Notes: generated from the sequence alone by a model not told the origin. 64,000 nt of DNA from Nepenthes gracilis (GCA_033239525.1 BSYO01000004.1:9019410-9083409), one strand, 5' to 3'. Shown: positions 22,384-35,056, numbered from the stretch's first letter. Translations and numbers: made by a program.

Positions 22384-23130
22384 ATCAAAATTTATTGATA
22401 GGTGAAATAAGGGTAATGGTCTTTTGTACGTTTTTAAAATCTAAATTTCTATTCAGAAAATTTTAAATCAAATTCTTAAACATTCAAACTCAAAACCTTA
22501 TATACTATAAATGGAACCAGAAATATTAAAAAATTAGGAATTGATTGTCTAGATTATCCATAACACTCAAATTAACTATAGCACCTATCCATAACACTCA
22601 AATTAACTATAGCACCTAATAATTAAATAAGAGAAACTAAGAGAAAGTAAAGGATCGGTGAGTAAAGCTCTAAGAAAAGTATTTGTGGGAAAGATAAGGC
22701 ATATTGAAGAACAAGCTCCGAACTTTTATTATGCAAATTGAGTACTGTAGGATTTTACTTTGAAAATCGTAATGATCAACAAGTGATTGAATATTTTAAG
22801 AATTTTTAAATTTGTAAAGATGCAAAATCAAAATTTATTGATGTTAATTTCTTTTGTAATGAAAATCTAAATTTCTATTCAAAAAATTTTAAATCAGATT
22901 TAAACATTCAAACTCAAAACCTTATATACTATAAATGGAACCACGTTAAAAAATTTGAGATTGTCTAGATTAATAATTAAATAAGAGAAATAATGGAAGC
23001 CTAAAGTGTGCAGGTAAGTTTTCCCAAGCAAATTGAGTACCGGGATTACAAAATTGTAATGATTAATAAGTTTTTTAAGGATTTTTGAATTTGTAAAGAT
23101 GCAAGATGTTAATTTCCATACATATTCTAA
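22384..23130. repeat. Direct duplication, ~440-bp offset, with a 31-bp tandem repeat inside
   Basis: AAATCAAAATTTATTGAT at 22384 recurs at 22826. Both copies continue with AATCTAAATTTCTATTCA, CTTATATACTATAAATGG and GAATTTGTAAAGATGCAA in the same order. The first copy also holds TATCCATAACACTCAAATTA... twice in a row (22556-22617, 31-bp unit). Non-coding. Confidence 0.8.
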
Positions 23131-24484
23131 AACAATTTGATCTCTTTTGGCGTATAAGAAGTGCATGATAGGCACACATGTTAATATGGTAAAATTTCAA
23201 TTTTCAATACATGCTTAAAGGATGCACTTACATATATTTTAGTAACTATTGTACCTGATATGTATATTAGTGGCATACATATATAAAAATTATTTATAAA
23301 ATTTTCCTCTTTGACATTCGAACATTAGCCTCCAACGTTTGAACATGAACCGCCAAACCCCTTTTTTAAGAGTAATTTTACTCTCTTTTTCTACAAGAAA
23401 ATGGAAAGAAGTGTGAATGCATTTTCAGAGAAAAAAAAGACTTTGAGAGAGTTATCTTGTATGAGAATGTGAGTTTATTCAAATACTATGAGAGTTGAAT
23501 TGAAAGAAAAAAATGAAGAATAGAAAGATAATATTCTTGACAATTTTTAGATTTTTAATCATGTTTCTTTCCTCATTATATTTTATTCTCTTATTATTTA
23601 TTTTTTAATTTACTTAAATTTGTGGAAAAATAATGGTAGTTTTTTGGAATGACTAATTGTAATCAATTCACATTTTATAGTGAACATCATTTTTCTCATA
23701 ATTTTTTTAATTGAAAAGAATTTTTTATATAAAATTTTATATTTTTTATTTTGTAATTTATTTACTAGAAATCTAAACAAATAAGTTTTGTGGACTGATC
23801 CTAGCAAATTGTGCCGCACCAACCATATTTGTTTATTAGGTCTAAAGCTTTATATGATACGATTAAAATATATAAATACTATAGATGATGGGGTTATAAA
23901 GTTAAATATGATTAAATTTTTTAATCAAATATGACCAAAAATAATAATTGATCAACATAGCCCATCTCAACCCGCTTTTCAATTTTGTATATGTGTCAAT
24001 ACGGAGTTTTTAAAATGGTCTTTAATTTTCTTTTGTGTAAACTAATAACTTGTTGTAGAAGTATTATTAAATAAATGTTATGTGTAAATATTTTGTTTCT
24101 TTTTATTTTTAGGTACCTTTTACAAATGATTACTAAATAAAAATATTTAAAATTAAAATATTTATAATCCATCCAATTAGCCTGATTTAGATTATAAATC
24201 GATATAATTTTAATATCTTTGTCCAAATAATCAAGTATAACCTGACTTAATTGTCATACATTTCCCTATAAATCAAGTCCAAGCACGCCCCAAACCTTCT
24301 TTTATTTATCATGTGTATGGATAATCTATTTTTTATACTATTAAAAGATATTACACTAAATCATATTGAGTGATAAAAACAAATCTATATAACCGTCTTA
24401 ATTTAGTGATATATATAACTTACTTATTATTATTTTTGTTGTTGAGGATATGGAAGATGTATTTTTGCTTAGTATTATTATTAT

Positions 24485-25121
24485 CTAGAAAGCACGAAGA
24501 TTCTTTCGGGCTCAAAATATCAATATTTGACACGTCCCTTGGATATGTGTTAATTTATTTTTTTGTCCGATATATTTTGGATACATTCTGAATACGTCCC
24601 AACATATTTCGAATGTATTTCAAATATTTTAAGTAATTTTATAATTTTTAAAAAATCATGGACCATTTTATAAATCTTAAAAAATATGTGTTGTTTATAA
24701 TTCAAAAAATTTAAGGTAGTACCTTTCTCTTTTATTTCTATTAATAGTTCATACTATCAAGGTATATTAGTTAAGAAAGATTTTTTCTTTGGTAGTAGGC
24801 GATACTTTTTTCATCAAATTTTCATAGGATATAAAATTAATACTAGAGAAAAATGAGACAAATACAGAGATAAAACAAATGATTGCAATAATACAACTGA
24901 TCTTTGATGGAGTAATGATTTAATTTTTTTTATCACCAATAAAGGTGATAATTTATAAATTAAATATAAAATAGTAGTGTTTATCAATTAAAAAAATTAT
25001 AAACCATAATTTTAATTTACGTATTCTTAACGTATCGTATCTTTAAATTTTATAAAATAACATATTAGTATATCGGTATCGTATCGTGTTTATATCTTAT
25101 ATTGATGTCCGTGCTTTTTAA
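24485..25121. mobile_element. Decayed non-autonomous hAT element
   Basis: It is 637 bp. The left end CTAGAAAGCACGAAGATTCT and the right end (complement) TTAAAAAGCACGGACATCAA match each other and the ends of the hAT element at 57836-61492, including the subterminal TCGGGCT and GACACGTCCC words. The flanking 8 bases are ATTATTAT on both sides (24477-24484 and 25122-25129). That is a correct hAT-length duplication, although the sequence is simple. There is no coding capacity. Confidence 0.7.
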
Positions 25122-25318
25122 ATTATTATTATTGTAGGATGTAAATCATATGTATATCTATTTGCATACGTGTACGTATGCAATCCTCATGGTTGGGATA
25201 ATTTTTTGAACGGTGTGGCGTATCTTTGTTTGCCAGTGAGGTAGTTTCGTCGAGGGACTGATGGGGGGCAGGGATGGGACGGGCAAGCTGCAGCTGCTCA
25301 GGCTCTGTGCCTTTTTTC

Positions 25319-25400
25319 TCATGTCTTTTTTTTTTTTTTTGTTTTTTTTTTTTTTTTTCGAGAGAGGGATAAGCCTATTTTTTTTTTTTTTATGGTCAGA
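25319..25400 (-). repeat. T-runs, candidate poly(A) tail of the LINE
   Basis: Plus-strand T-runs at about 25325-25358 and 25379-25391 read as poly(A) on the minus strand, downstream of the LINE 3' end. Either could be the tail. The (TAA)n tract at 25567-25612 is a third possible end point. Confidence 0.4.
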
Positions 25401-25566
25401 AGTAGACAGAGGTAAATAATAGCTGGATTTTTCTTATCCAGTTTCAAGCAGGGCCCATGCCCACTCTCCTCGTCCTCTATTTCTCCCTCTTGGATATAAG
25501 TATTGGAAAAACATGAAGTATTAGGTCTCAATACTACAAAAGAGGTTGCCATCAAACAAGATCAAA

Positions 25567-25568
25567 AA

Positions 25569-25612
<44 letters not shown>
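25567..25612. repeat. (TAA)n microsatellite
   Basis: About fifteen uninterrupted AAT/ATA triplets. It lies between the last recognisable LINE coding sequence and the T-runs. Confidence 0.9.
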
Positions 25613-25615
<3 letters not shown>

Positions 25616-25899
25616 TTGGAACCGAATTTCCAACCATGACAAATAGGAATACACTATAATTGGCCAAACAACATCAATCACGAGTAGTTAAATTATCATC
25701 AAATAATAAGACATCCCACATTTTGTATATTAGGCACAAAAATAGAGTAATCTACGTAGCACTAATTTTATCTATAATATAAGAATCGATCAACTTTTTC
25801 TAATATGATGAATCAAAAAATATCACTAAAAATAAACTCATTCCTGATCATCAATATAAAATTGATTAAAGCAGTCAAGACAAATCTAAGAACAATCAA

Positions 25900-27214
25900 G
25901 AAAAAACACTTCTCTATTTTAACCCAACCTATTATAGTCTTTGCAACTACTCTCTAAAAGACTAATTGTATCCACTAAATCTCTATAAGATGGTCCAAAC
26001 TTGAACAACACAAGTCTGACTATAGTTTACTAAGGTATGAGCCCGGTCCATTGTGCTCAATCTCCTATGAATCGCCAACTAAAAAAAAATGAGTTAGTTA
26101 AAATTCTCAAAGGGTCCCAAACCAAGCTATGCCAAGCAACAATTTTTGACCAAGGTAGAAAAATCCTTGACAACAACCGCAAACTAAATTGGTCATCGCC
26201 TCCAACGACCATACTTTGGATACAGCATGTTAGACATGACATTTTCCAAAAGAGAATCCTATTTAGTTGGCCATGTCCAAGCGGATCCACAAACAATGCT
26301 CCTCACATGAGATTCAAGATTGAGAAAGGAGAAAATAATCATGTTAGCAATCAAACAAAGTCCTCAGCGGATGCCATTATTTGATCCACAAACAAATTGT
26401 AGCTCCATCTCCAATAACATAGTAAATGTGACATCTAAGCATTGGTCTTAGACTAAAAATTTTTCTTGAAGACCATAAGAAATTGTAAGAAACTTTTTTT
26501 ATCCAAATGATTTTATTTTCAGACAATACAAAACCACTCAACCCAAATAGAATCATTATAGATAGATATAAGTCTCCAAAGCTTCCTAGAAAGAATGGCC
26601 TTGTTTCATACCTTCAACTTCCTAATACCAAGACCCTCATCCTCCAAAGGTGTGCCAATATCCACCCACAATACCTTAGCTAGTAAGTAACTTGTCGAGC
26701 AATGTGCCTAATAAAGTTGCAAAAAATAGATTCCAACCGGTACGATAAGATTTCCCAAGAGAATGAAAAGTTGGTCCAAAACACATGAAAAGTAGCCAAG
26801 ATAGATTTAATCAACTAGAGGTTTTCCATACAAGAAAGAGGTTTGGACTACCATGCCTCAATTCTCTTCGTAATTCTATCAATAATTGGCTCACAATTGG
26901 AAACTCTAAGCCTTGAGAATAGTAGAGGAATAACCAAATATCTGATCAGAAGAGTGCCAGCCTCAAACCACCCCAAGAGTTCTCTAATAGAAGAGAGTAT
27001 GGGCATCCATTGTACAAATAAAGAACACATTCTTCAGTGAGTTCAATATGAGATCAGATAGCTTGGAGAAAAGACCCATGCAATCCTTAAGGGTGAAGAT
27101 GGATGAAGATCAGCACCCAAGAATAAAAGCAAACATCTGCAAAAGCCAATATGATCAATTTAACTTTCTCATACTTCCTATGATACTTGAATATCTTATC
27201 AGCCTAGGTTTTTA
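25900..27214 (-). pseudogene. L1-type LINE ORF2, C-terminal part (RT end and zf-RVT)
   Basis: Minus-strand translation shows, in order, a FADD-like block ILAFADV (near 27155; second Asp lost), SIFTLKDCMGLFSKLSDLI, LLGWFEAGTLLIRYLVIPL and IIDRITKRIEAW (26848-27000). Then come LEDEGLGIRKLKV (near 26620) and, in the last part, LAIHRRLSTMDRAHTLV (near 26050). These are the standard plant L1 blocks after the RT catalytic site, ending in the zf-RVT region. Many stops and frame shifts are present. The 3' untranslated part probably extends to 25325-25400. Confidence 0.85.
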
Positions 27215-28035
27215 TTGGCAGACAACGGGCAACATATAGACAATGAAACAAGAACAATCTTTCTCTTGACTGGAATGGGCGGCCAACTGATAAAACACAT
27301 TGTAAAGTAGAAGTAGAAATAGAAGTAGGAGAAGAGAAAATGAATACCAAATGTTTTACATGAAAAATCCTTCTGAAATAAGAAAAAAATCACGAGATAC
27401 CAAATCCACAAAATCACTAAGTATGAGAATAAATTACGGGAGGCAAAAATAAAAATAGAGCAAAAGTAAACAGAACCCTCACACTTTGTTTTCACTCACA
27501 ACTCTCTTTCTTTTCACTTTCTCTCCACTGATTTTTCTCACACATACACCATTTTTCTCTGCTTATCCGGTATCTTCTCTTTTCTGCTGAGTGTGCATAT
27601 ACACACATATATACACATGTTCCTCACCATAACCCAATTTGGTGGTTGGTGCTCAACTTTCAAGGTCTGCATGTGTGCATACGCATGCCCTGTCCTGTAA
27701 CGGGCGGCGCGCATGCCCACTCCTACAAACCGATTAGCATTTGGAGTCCCAAGAATAATGTCTACCAACTACCCAATCGGGTAGGTCAACTGTATACATT
27801 TTGGAATATGATAGTCATTCAGACATTCCATATTCAGCCGGTCAACTCTGTTGGCCGTCCTCTTATATTGACCGGTCAATCATACCGTTGACCGGTCGAA
27901 GTAGTCTGTCCTACTTCTTCAACAGAGTTAGTCATCTCACGACTTTTACCGGTCAACATATTGACCAACAGAGTTCACCGTCCAGAAGGTTCCAGTCAAT
28001 ATAGTTGACCGAAATTTCTTTCTTTTAGCACACAG
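27215..28035 (-). mobile_element. LTR-like insertion inside the LINE RT domain
   Basis: LINE RT sequence stops near 28036 (after ...DVLVTKGLG) and resumes near 27214 (FKYHRKYEKVK then the FADD block), so about 820 bp are foreign. The insert has several GACCGGTCAA/TTGACCGGTC motifs (27850-27960). On the minus strand it begins TGCTAAAAGAAAGAAATTTC. There is no coding frame of note. It is probably a solo LTR or another short non-autonomous element. I could not find a clean target duplication. Confidence 0.55.
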
Positions 28036-28555
28036 GTGCTCTATCCAAGTCCTTTGGTTACAAGGACATCCACACGGGAGTAATCTCCAATAATTTTGAC
28101 GGCAATAATACCATAAAAAACCTCTATAATAATAGTGAAAAGTAAGGACATGGAGAATCTCATTAAGGAAGATCTTGAGCCCCCTCTGGAGATGCCCATC
28201 AATTGCCCATTAATATGGACAAAGAGAAGGAACAAATTGAGATATACTATTAAACCCATCTAACATAGATGGCCGGGAACTCCCCGAGTGACATGGCAGC
28301 AATTATGAAGTCCCATTCAATTAAATCATAAAGCCTTCTACAGATCAACCTTCATCATATAATGTGGCAATCCCTAATCAAGTTGATGCTTGTGGAGAAG
28401 CTCCCGAGCCAAAAGAAAATATCACAAATACATCTCTTAGGAATAAAGGTCGTCTTCGACTTGTGGATTAGACCGAAAAGAGTCACTATTAATTGGTTAG
28501 ACCAAATCTATCCCGTCCTCAACACTACTCCCAAAATTAAATATATCAAAATCAG
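28036..28555 (-). pseudogene. L1-type LINE ORF2, N-terminal RT part
   Basis: The minus strand gives TTFIPKRCICDI, LLAREVLHKHQL, MKVDL (the first RT catalytic Asp block, normally KVDLxKAYDS) and VHINGQLMGISRGG followed by LLFTIIIEVFYGI. These equal the LINE blocks from AF-GR-I-DN through KVDL and the ING...RQGDPLSP region. Stops interrupt it. The upstream end at 28555 abuts the solo-LTR-like repeat. Confidence 0.85.
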
Positions 28556-30402
28556 GCTCAAATTTAATTCACATAAATAAATGTTGAATCACTAATTTAA
28601 ATCCGACCAAATGTCAAGATGCAATTTTATGACAAATACCGTTAAATAGTTCGATAATAAGTAAATATCAAATCCCATATTCAAAAGCTACATTCAAAAA
28701 TGGTTCTGAAAACTGATCTCTTTATCACTTACATTATAAGAAAAAGTATTTCAATCCAGAAATCAAAGCAACCAACAATAACACATCCAACTTTGTTTGA
28801 ATAATAATAATTTTTGGCTCGTGACCATAATATAGTTAGTCTGAAAACTAAAATAGCAAGCTCTTAATCAAAAAATAACTAAAATATCTTAACAATTATT
28901 TCTTCCATAAACCTTTCTATCATTCAAAATTCTTACAAGTACATCTGAGTCTACTAATCTGAATAGTTAGCAAAAAAATGGCAATAATAAAATTAACACT
29001 CAACAAAATATATAACTTTTATATAAGTGGATATAGTGAACAAAAATATAAATAGTAATATTTATAATAAAAAATTAAAATACTAACTACATCGAAAATA
29101 CGACAAAATATGTGAAAAATTGTATGCAAATATATAAATACATAAATGTAAAACATGCTGAGCTCGTACAAATGTATAAAAGTATACAATATGCAAAAAT
29201 TTTTCAAATATATAAGAACGCTAAATATGTAAAAATCTTTCAACTATATAAAAAACAAGAATCGATAATGACCTCACAAATAAAGATTAAATATTAAAGT
29301 TCAAGCTTAATTATTTTTATAAAATTAAATGTCATATAACTATTTGTAACTCATGGGTAAACGAACTATATATTATTTCATATAATTAGGGTCAAATATC
29401 ACTTTTTGACTCATAAATATTATGATCGACATTCGATTTATAAATAATATATTGCAATATGGTTAAATATATTCTATTAATTTTATATAATAATTCTTAT
29501 TTAATCAGAATTGAAAACTCTATATCAAAATATAAATATAAAAATATTTTCTCAAAACTCAAAAAATAAATCATTTTTATCAAAATTAAAGTAAATATTT
29601 TACCAGAATACTTACAAATAAAAAACATATAAGAGTATATGTATAAAGGTTCCATGAATTTAGCATGACATGTATAAATTTCAAACTTAAGTTTACAAAA
29701 ATATTATAAAATAAAAATCAAACTAACATTTATGCAAAATATAATAAAAAAAAAAGTAAATAAATATCACATGCATAAATATTTGAATAACAAATAATTA
29801 GAGATTTCAAAATGATTAAGTAATAATTGAAGAAATGGATTCAAATACATTTGTCTTCACTTAAATTTATTAAAAACTTGCTTAGATTCAATTATATTTC
29901 ATTTCAAATTTACTTTCTCCTTTCTTTCTGTTTGTTTTTCTCTTTTCCTCTTCTCTTTATTCACAACTATGTGAAAATGAGTTGAAATCAGCCAAAAGAT
30001 CTATTTATAACAAATCAGCATGTGTGTTGGACAGGAGTGACTTAGGCGCAAAGAAAAATTTTAACCTACGCACGAGCATCCAATAGGTATGCTTCAAGTG
30101 CCCCATTATGGATTAAACACGTACTAGCACTTCGTAAGTATACCATAGGAGTAGCGATTTTATCTAAAATATACTCATGCGTGAATCATATATTACTTTA
30201 GCCTAAACCACTTTGATATAAGACTAAATTTTTAACCCAAATTTATAATTAATATCAATAATTTATTAATTGACTTAAATTTAAAGTTTTTAAAATAAAT
30301 TTTGGAGTTTGAATCTTATAAAATATTTAAAATAGTCTTATAAATTAAATTATTGCAAGATATGAGTCTAAAATGAAATAACCTCGTGGAGTTGGGACTT
30401 AA
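28556..30402 (-). mobile_element. Solo-LTR-like repeat A, inserted in the LINE
   Basis: About 1.85 kb, collinear with 32676-33867 plus 46975-47736. On the minus strand it starts TTAAGTCCCAACTCC, compare CGTAAGACCCCAATTTC in the other copy. It carries TATAAATAG near 30004-30011, a good TATA box position for an LTR. LINE sequence lies on both sides: ...VNSTLICIIP ends near 30410 and the AFxxGR block starts by 28510, so the repeat entered between two adjacent RT blocks. No coding capacity is seen. Its ends are approximate. Confidence 0.7.
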
Positions 30403-31140
30403 GGAATAATACAAATAAGAGTAGAGTTAACTTACTTAAAAGAGGGAACCCAATGAAAAGAAATCGAGAATGGCTTAAAAAATCTTATCATGAACCTATC
30501 CAGCTCAGGTGCTTTTTTATCACCATACTAGATGACAACCTTTGATCTCCTTATTAAAAAACAGAGCAACCAATGATCAAAAAGATCAGAAGGAACACGA
30601 TAAACTATAAGAGGACAAACTACTACCAGATTAAGAGTCCCAATTCTACAAGAGCTTCCCAAAATCCATTAGAAATAAGCCACAACCTCGGATTTAACCT
30701 TGTCCAAGCTAGAAGTATAAGTACCTTCATCCCTAATCAATGACAAAATCCTTCTCCTGTTCTTCCTTTCTACCATCGTGCAAAAGAATAAACTAGTACA
30801 GCTATCACTATCCTCAAATCAATGGATCTTATTTTTCTGCCTATATGACAACAACTCAATGGTGCATACATCCATGAAGGACCTCCTCAATCATCTCTCC
30901 TTTTCAATAAGGGCTTGATGAAGGGGGTCATGGAAAAGCTCTCTCTCACAGTCTTCTAAAACCAATTTTGCTAAATAAGGGATAACAATGACATCACCAA
31001 AAGTAGCATTGAACCTCTTCAACTAACTCTCAACTTATTTAAGCTTCATCACCAATTTTAACATAGAAAATCCTATTATAAGATATGCCTAAAATCAAAC
31101 AACGAGATTTCAAAACCAAGGAGGGAGATACTAAAATTTT
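30403..31140 (-). pseudogene. L1-type LINE ORF2, endonuclease-RT linker
   Basis: The minus strand reads LVLEDCERELFHDPLHQALI, LRRSFMDVCTIELLSYRQKN, RRRILSLIRDEGTYTSSLDK, VVAYF, KKAPELDRFMIRFFKPF and VNSTLICIIP. This is the exact order of plant L1 ORF2 between endonuclease and RT ('...E...LRQKS...NRI-L-DE-G...V-YF...KAPGPDGF---FF...VN-T-I-LIPK'). Stops break the frame. The endonuclease domain itself was not recognised. Confidence 0.88.
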
Positions 31141-32675
31141 TTAACTTAACCATACATTTCTTCAAGGAGGTGCAATTGGCATCCTTCATAACACACAAAG
31201 AATGGTTGCAAATAACAATAGGTTCCGGAGCAGCACCGCGGGGAGTAGCACCGCGGGGAGCACACCGAGGGTTTCAGAGAAAATCCTACTAGCGCTTGAG
31301 TAAGAAGGAGGCGAGCAGCAAGCGGATAGGTTCTGAAATTTGGGCTCGAGCAGAAAGCGAGCACACGGCAGGCGTGGGTCTTCAAGAATCTAGGCTTGAG
31401 CTAATAGCAGGCGAGAGGTAGGCGCTGTGCAAAAGATGACCTGGGAACGGACAGCCTCAGGCATACGATAATGCAACACTTTAATGAATACAACCCGATA
31501 TCGACAAATGACTAAATATGATTATAGAATATACTAACCATAAAAATAACACTAACAGAAGGAACCCTTGACTTGACTCTAACTATGCCCTAAATGGCCA
31601 CCAAGACCACTCCAACATCCTTTCCATTCTTAAGGGGGTCTTCAGTGAAAAGACTAGAGGTTAGACTACCCAATAGCCCCTTACCTGCTAGAGCACCAAG
31701 CACGGCACCTATTGAAGTTGCACCACGATCTTGCACATTAGCATCAAAACTAGAATCTGCCATTGGCTCAAATTTCATCCCTATCAAAATAGCAAAGAAG
31801 TTACTGGTCAAAGGTGTAAGGAATTTTAATGAGATAAAATTTTAATTCTTAATATTTTTATTATCATAATTTTTAACTAATCAATCATGTATAAAGTAAA
31901 TGTGTATACTTGAATTCATAATCATTAAACATTTATATAATATCGTAATATAGTATTATCTCGAAAAATCAAAAGATGATTTTTCTCTTTTCTCATTTTA
32001 GTTTATAAAAATTTTATATAAACTTGTGCATCCCAAAATGATAACCAAGGATATCCTTTTTTTAGAGGAAGAGAAGACAATTTCTAAATTACTAAAATAT
32101 CACTTCTTTTGCCCAAGATATGCATCCTGAATATTGAGAAGTGATATCATTTCATTCAATGGATATATCTTAAAAAGATATATCTATTCACTAAAAGATA
32201 TATTTGTTGAGAAATAATATATCCTTTTAATCAAAAGATAAATTTTAAATGAAGGTGTCTTTTAGAAAATTTCTATTTAATATATATAAACTAAAAAAAT
32301 TATATTAATTTAATCAATTTAATAATTCATATGTCATGTCATATGAGATATATTTCTAACAAAAGGATTAACATGGTTGGGGGCCACACCATGAAACCGT
32401 CCCCTGATACTTCATCTATGCAAGTTATAGAATCATCATGCATAGAGGCAACTCTCTCTATAAGCTTTCCCCTTAGGTGCTATTGCCGGTGGACTAGGAT
32501 AGGGAGTCATAGCCACCCTATTAGCTCGTCAGATGGCTTAAATGTTTTGGAAGCAACCAAAACTTGGCTACCAGCTTTTCTTGAAACTTTCTCTCAAGTG
32601 CTCAAAGCCTTTACGGTCAGAATAGAAGTTGGGGTTAGGTCACTGCATCTGGATCCAATTTCCAAAAATGAAATG
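31141..32675. other. Unassigned stretch between LINE pieces, with GC-rich tandem repeats
   Basis: It occupies the place where the LINE endonuclease would be, but I cannot find its motifs. 31228-31268 has AGCACCGCGGGGAG twice. 31294-31425 has a 50-bp unit three times (starts GC(T/C)(T/C)GAG at 31294, 31344 and 31394). A minus-strand frame at 31590-31811 (...TSNFFAILIG...) could be the C-terminus of LINE ORF1. The plus-strand frame 32331-32711 is unrecognised. Confidence 0.5.
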
Positions 32676-32705
32676 TGTCATAATCAATTATTAATTCAAA
32701 CCCAT

Positions 32706-33240
32706 AAATAAATATTTAGTCAATAGACTTAATCTCAAACCAATATTGAGATAAAATCCTACAATAAATATCACTAGACAATATAATAATAAATAAATAT
32801 CAAAGTACAAGATTTAAAAATTACGTCCAAAAATGGCTTAAATAATTCACCTCTAGACCGATTGAGACCATAAGTAAAAGAAAAAAAGCTTCTCAGATCC
32901 AAAATCAAAGTAACCAACAATAAAACTAACATAATCATTGAATTATAATAATTAGGCTCTTGGCCAAATGCAATATTTTAATAATAAATATTTAGTCAAT
33001 AGACTTAATCTCAAACCAATATTTAAATAAAATTAAAATAATATCACTAAAAATATTTTAAATAAATATCAAAGTACAAGATTTAAAAATTTCAAAATGG
33101 CTTAAATAATTCACCTCTAATATCCAAAAAAAGAAAAAAGCTTCTTACCAAAATCAAAGTAACCAACAATAAAACTAACATAATCATTGAATTATAACAA
33201 TTAGGCTCTTGGCCAAATGCAATATTTTAATTCAAAAATA
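32706..33240. repeat. 277-bp tandem duplication inside repeat A'
   Basis: AATAAATATTTAGTCAATAG at 32706 and again from about 32983. Both copies continue through ATCAAAGTACAAGATTTAAA, AAGTAACCAACAATAAAACT and TTAGGCTCTTGGCCAAATGC. Repeat A has only one copy. Confidence 0.9.
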
Positions 33241-33414
33241 GCAAACTGCTTATTTAAATAATTAAAATATATTTAAAATATTTTAAAAACTATTTCTTTC
33301 AAAAGCCATTTTCAATATCCAAAAATTCTTACAGATACATTCGATCAAGCTAATCTAAAAATTTAATAAAAATATGGTAATAGTGAACTTAACATTTAAT
33401 AAAGCATATATAAC

Positions 33415-33470
33415 ATATATATATATATATATGTATATGTATATGTATATATATGTATATATGAATATGT
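33415..33470. repeat. (TA)n / (GTATAT)n microsatellite
   Basis: Alternating TA followed by GTATAT units, inside repeat A'. Confidence 0.9.
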
Positions 33471-33867
33471 AAAGAACAATATTTATGAAAAAATTAAAAT
33501 ATCAATAATATAAAAAATGTGATAAAACATGTAAAAATTATGTACAAATATATGAATATAAAACATGCAAAATGGATAAGAACATAAACTATGCAAAAAT
33601 CATTTAAACTAAAAGAGAATCAAACATGTAAAAATTATACAAATGTATAAGAACAAAGGATTGATGATGGTTTCACCAATAAGAGTTGAATATTGAAGTT
33701 CTAGATATGATTATTTTTACATAATCAAAAGTCACATGAACTATTCATGACCTATAGATAGATCGATTATATATTATTTTTTATAATCAGGGTTAAATAT
33801 TACTTTTCTGATCTATAAATGTTAAGTTTTGACTTTTGATTTGTAAATAATAAAATAGGATATATTT

Positions 33868-34766
33868 TGTTGCGTTTCTGGGTCTCGGTTCTCTTGTGAA
33901 TTAGGGAGCCTTCGAATTCTACATCTGGGTTGGATCACGATCGGGTTTGATCTCTGCACTCCTTAACTTGGGCCCTACACAATACAAATTATAAATAGGA
34001 GGTTAGATGTTGGTGGGTTATTCTCCCATCGAAAATACTCCGACGCTCAAATCAATTATCTTTCACAATAAACGAAGAGATATAGGAGTGAATGTAAGAT
34101 GCGGTGTGGAATATAAAAATGCGAGAATGTAAGATTTGTTGAGCGGCTTCAGGAGGCTAAGCTCTGCTGGATGCACTACAGGGAGTGGCTTACTAAGGTT
34201 ACTCGACAGAGGTTTTAGGGAATTAGGCTTCCAGATCGGAAAAATCAAGAATTTCGATTAGGAATTAGGGGATCCGAGAGAGATTGTAGAGATCCTTTTC
34301 CTGTTGAAGGAAAGGATACTTACAGGCTCCATGGTGAATAACCTTGAGCGCGGAAACCTTTGATATGTGGCAAATCGGGTTTGTCGGCTGCTGACCGCTG
34401 GCAGTAGCCAGCGGTGTCAGTTGTCGCCTTGTGGAAGCGCGGAGACCATCGTCGGGTGTTGACCATGCTTGGTCTAATGCCTGCGCACAAATTGTCTGAG
34501 CGGCTTGAGAGGTCAGCGTGCACCGTGGCCTGCAGCGCTGACCCTCTCCACATTGCCCAACATTCTCTGGGTAAGCTCCTACGGCCTGCAGCTGCCTTAA
34601 CAGGTTGTTGCGGCGCGCTGATTGGCTGTCACTCTGAGATGCTGTGTGGGTTGCGCTCTTGGTCCTACTAGGCTTTAAAGGGATTCTAGGCCTGCTGCTC
34701 GACTGGGCTAGCATCCCTTTGAATAGGTCTTTCTTCTCCTGACCCGCTTCTGAGTTGGACCCAATA
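33868..34766 (-). repeat. 3' LTR of Tat element
   Basis: 899 bp, TGTTGCGTTTCTGGGTC to ...GTTGGACCCAATA. It is about 80-85 percent alike to 46090-46974 by eye, which suggests an old insertion. Confidence 0.88.
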
Positions 34767-34790
34767 CTAGCCCCCATGCCAAGGGACGGC
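34767..34790 (-). promoter_or_regulatory. Polypurine-like tract of Tat element
   Basis: On the minus strand GGCATGGGGGCTAG leads directly into the LTR start TATTGGGTCC. This G-rich run stands in the expected place for the plus-strand primer. Confidence 0.5.
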
Positions 34791-35056
34791 CCAAAGCCAT
34801 GGCCTGGCATGTCCATCGTGGGTCCAACTGACTATCCGCGTGGCCTTCCTCGAAATGTGCTGGCTTTTGTCTCTTCATGGTGTCGCTCCTTCCCCATGTT
34901 AATATGTAGCCTTTTTAGGCATCGCAAGGATTCGGAGCTCTGTTGGGAAGGATTCGCGTCTCGCAATCCGACTCAGCATTGATGATTTCCTATTCCGTGA
35001 TAAATGCCCATCAAGTTATGTGCCCTTCTGGGAACTCGTCAGGTGCTGGTGCAGCC

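Larger units (their letters stand above)
21290..24476. other. AT-rich intergenic stretch with local duplications, no gene
   Basis: Short frames on both strands are Ile/Leu/Lys/Phe rich and unrelated to anything I know. Three local duplications are listed separately. I saw no RNA gene and no conserved coding signal. Confidence 0.7.

Noticed and set aside
25319..25555. 78-codon minus-strand ORF ending in poly-Lys
   Set aside because: Created by T-runs. No similarity to known proteins.
32331..32711. 126-codon plus-strand ORF
   Set aside because: No domain. It runs into repeat A' and stands opposite to the LINE direction.
34265..34816. 183-codon minus-strand ORF
   Set aside because: Falls within the 3' LTR of the Tat element. 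No domain, and it is not open in the other LTR.
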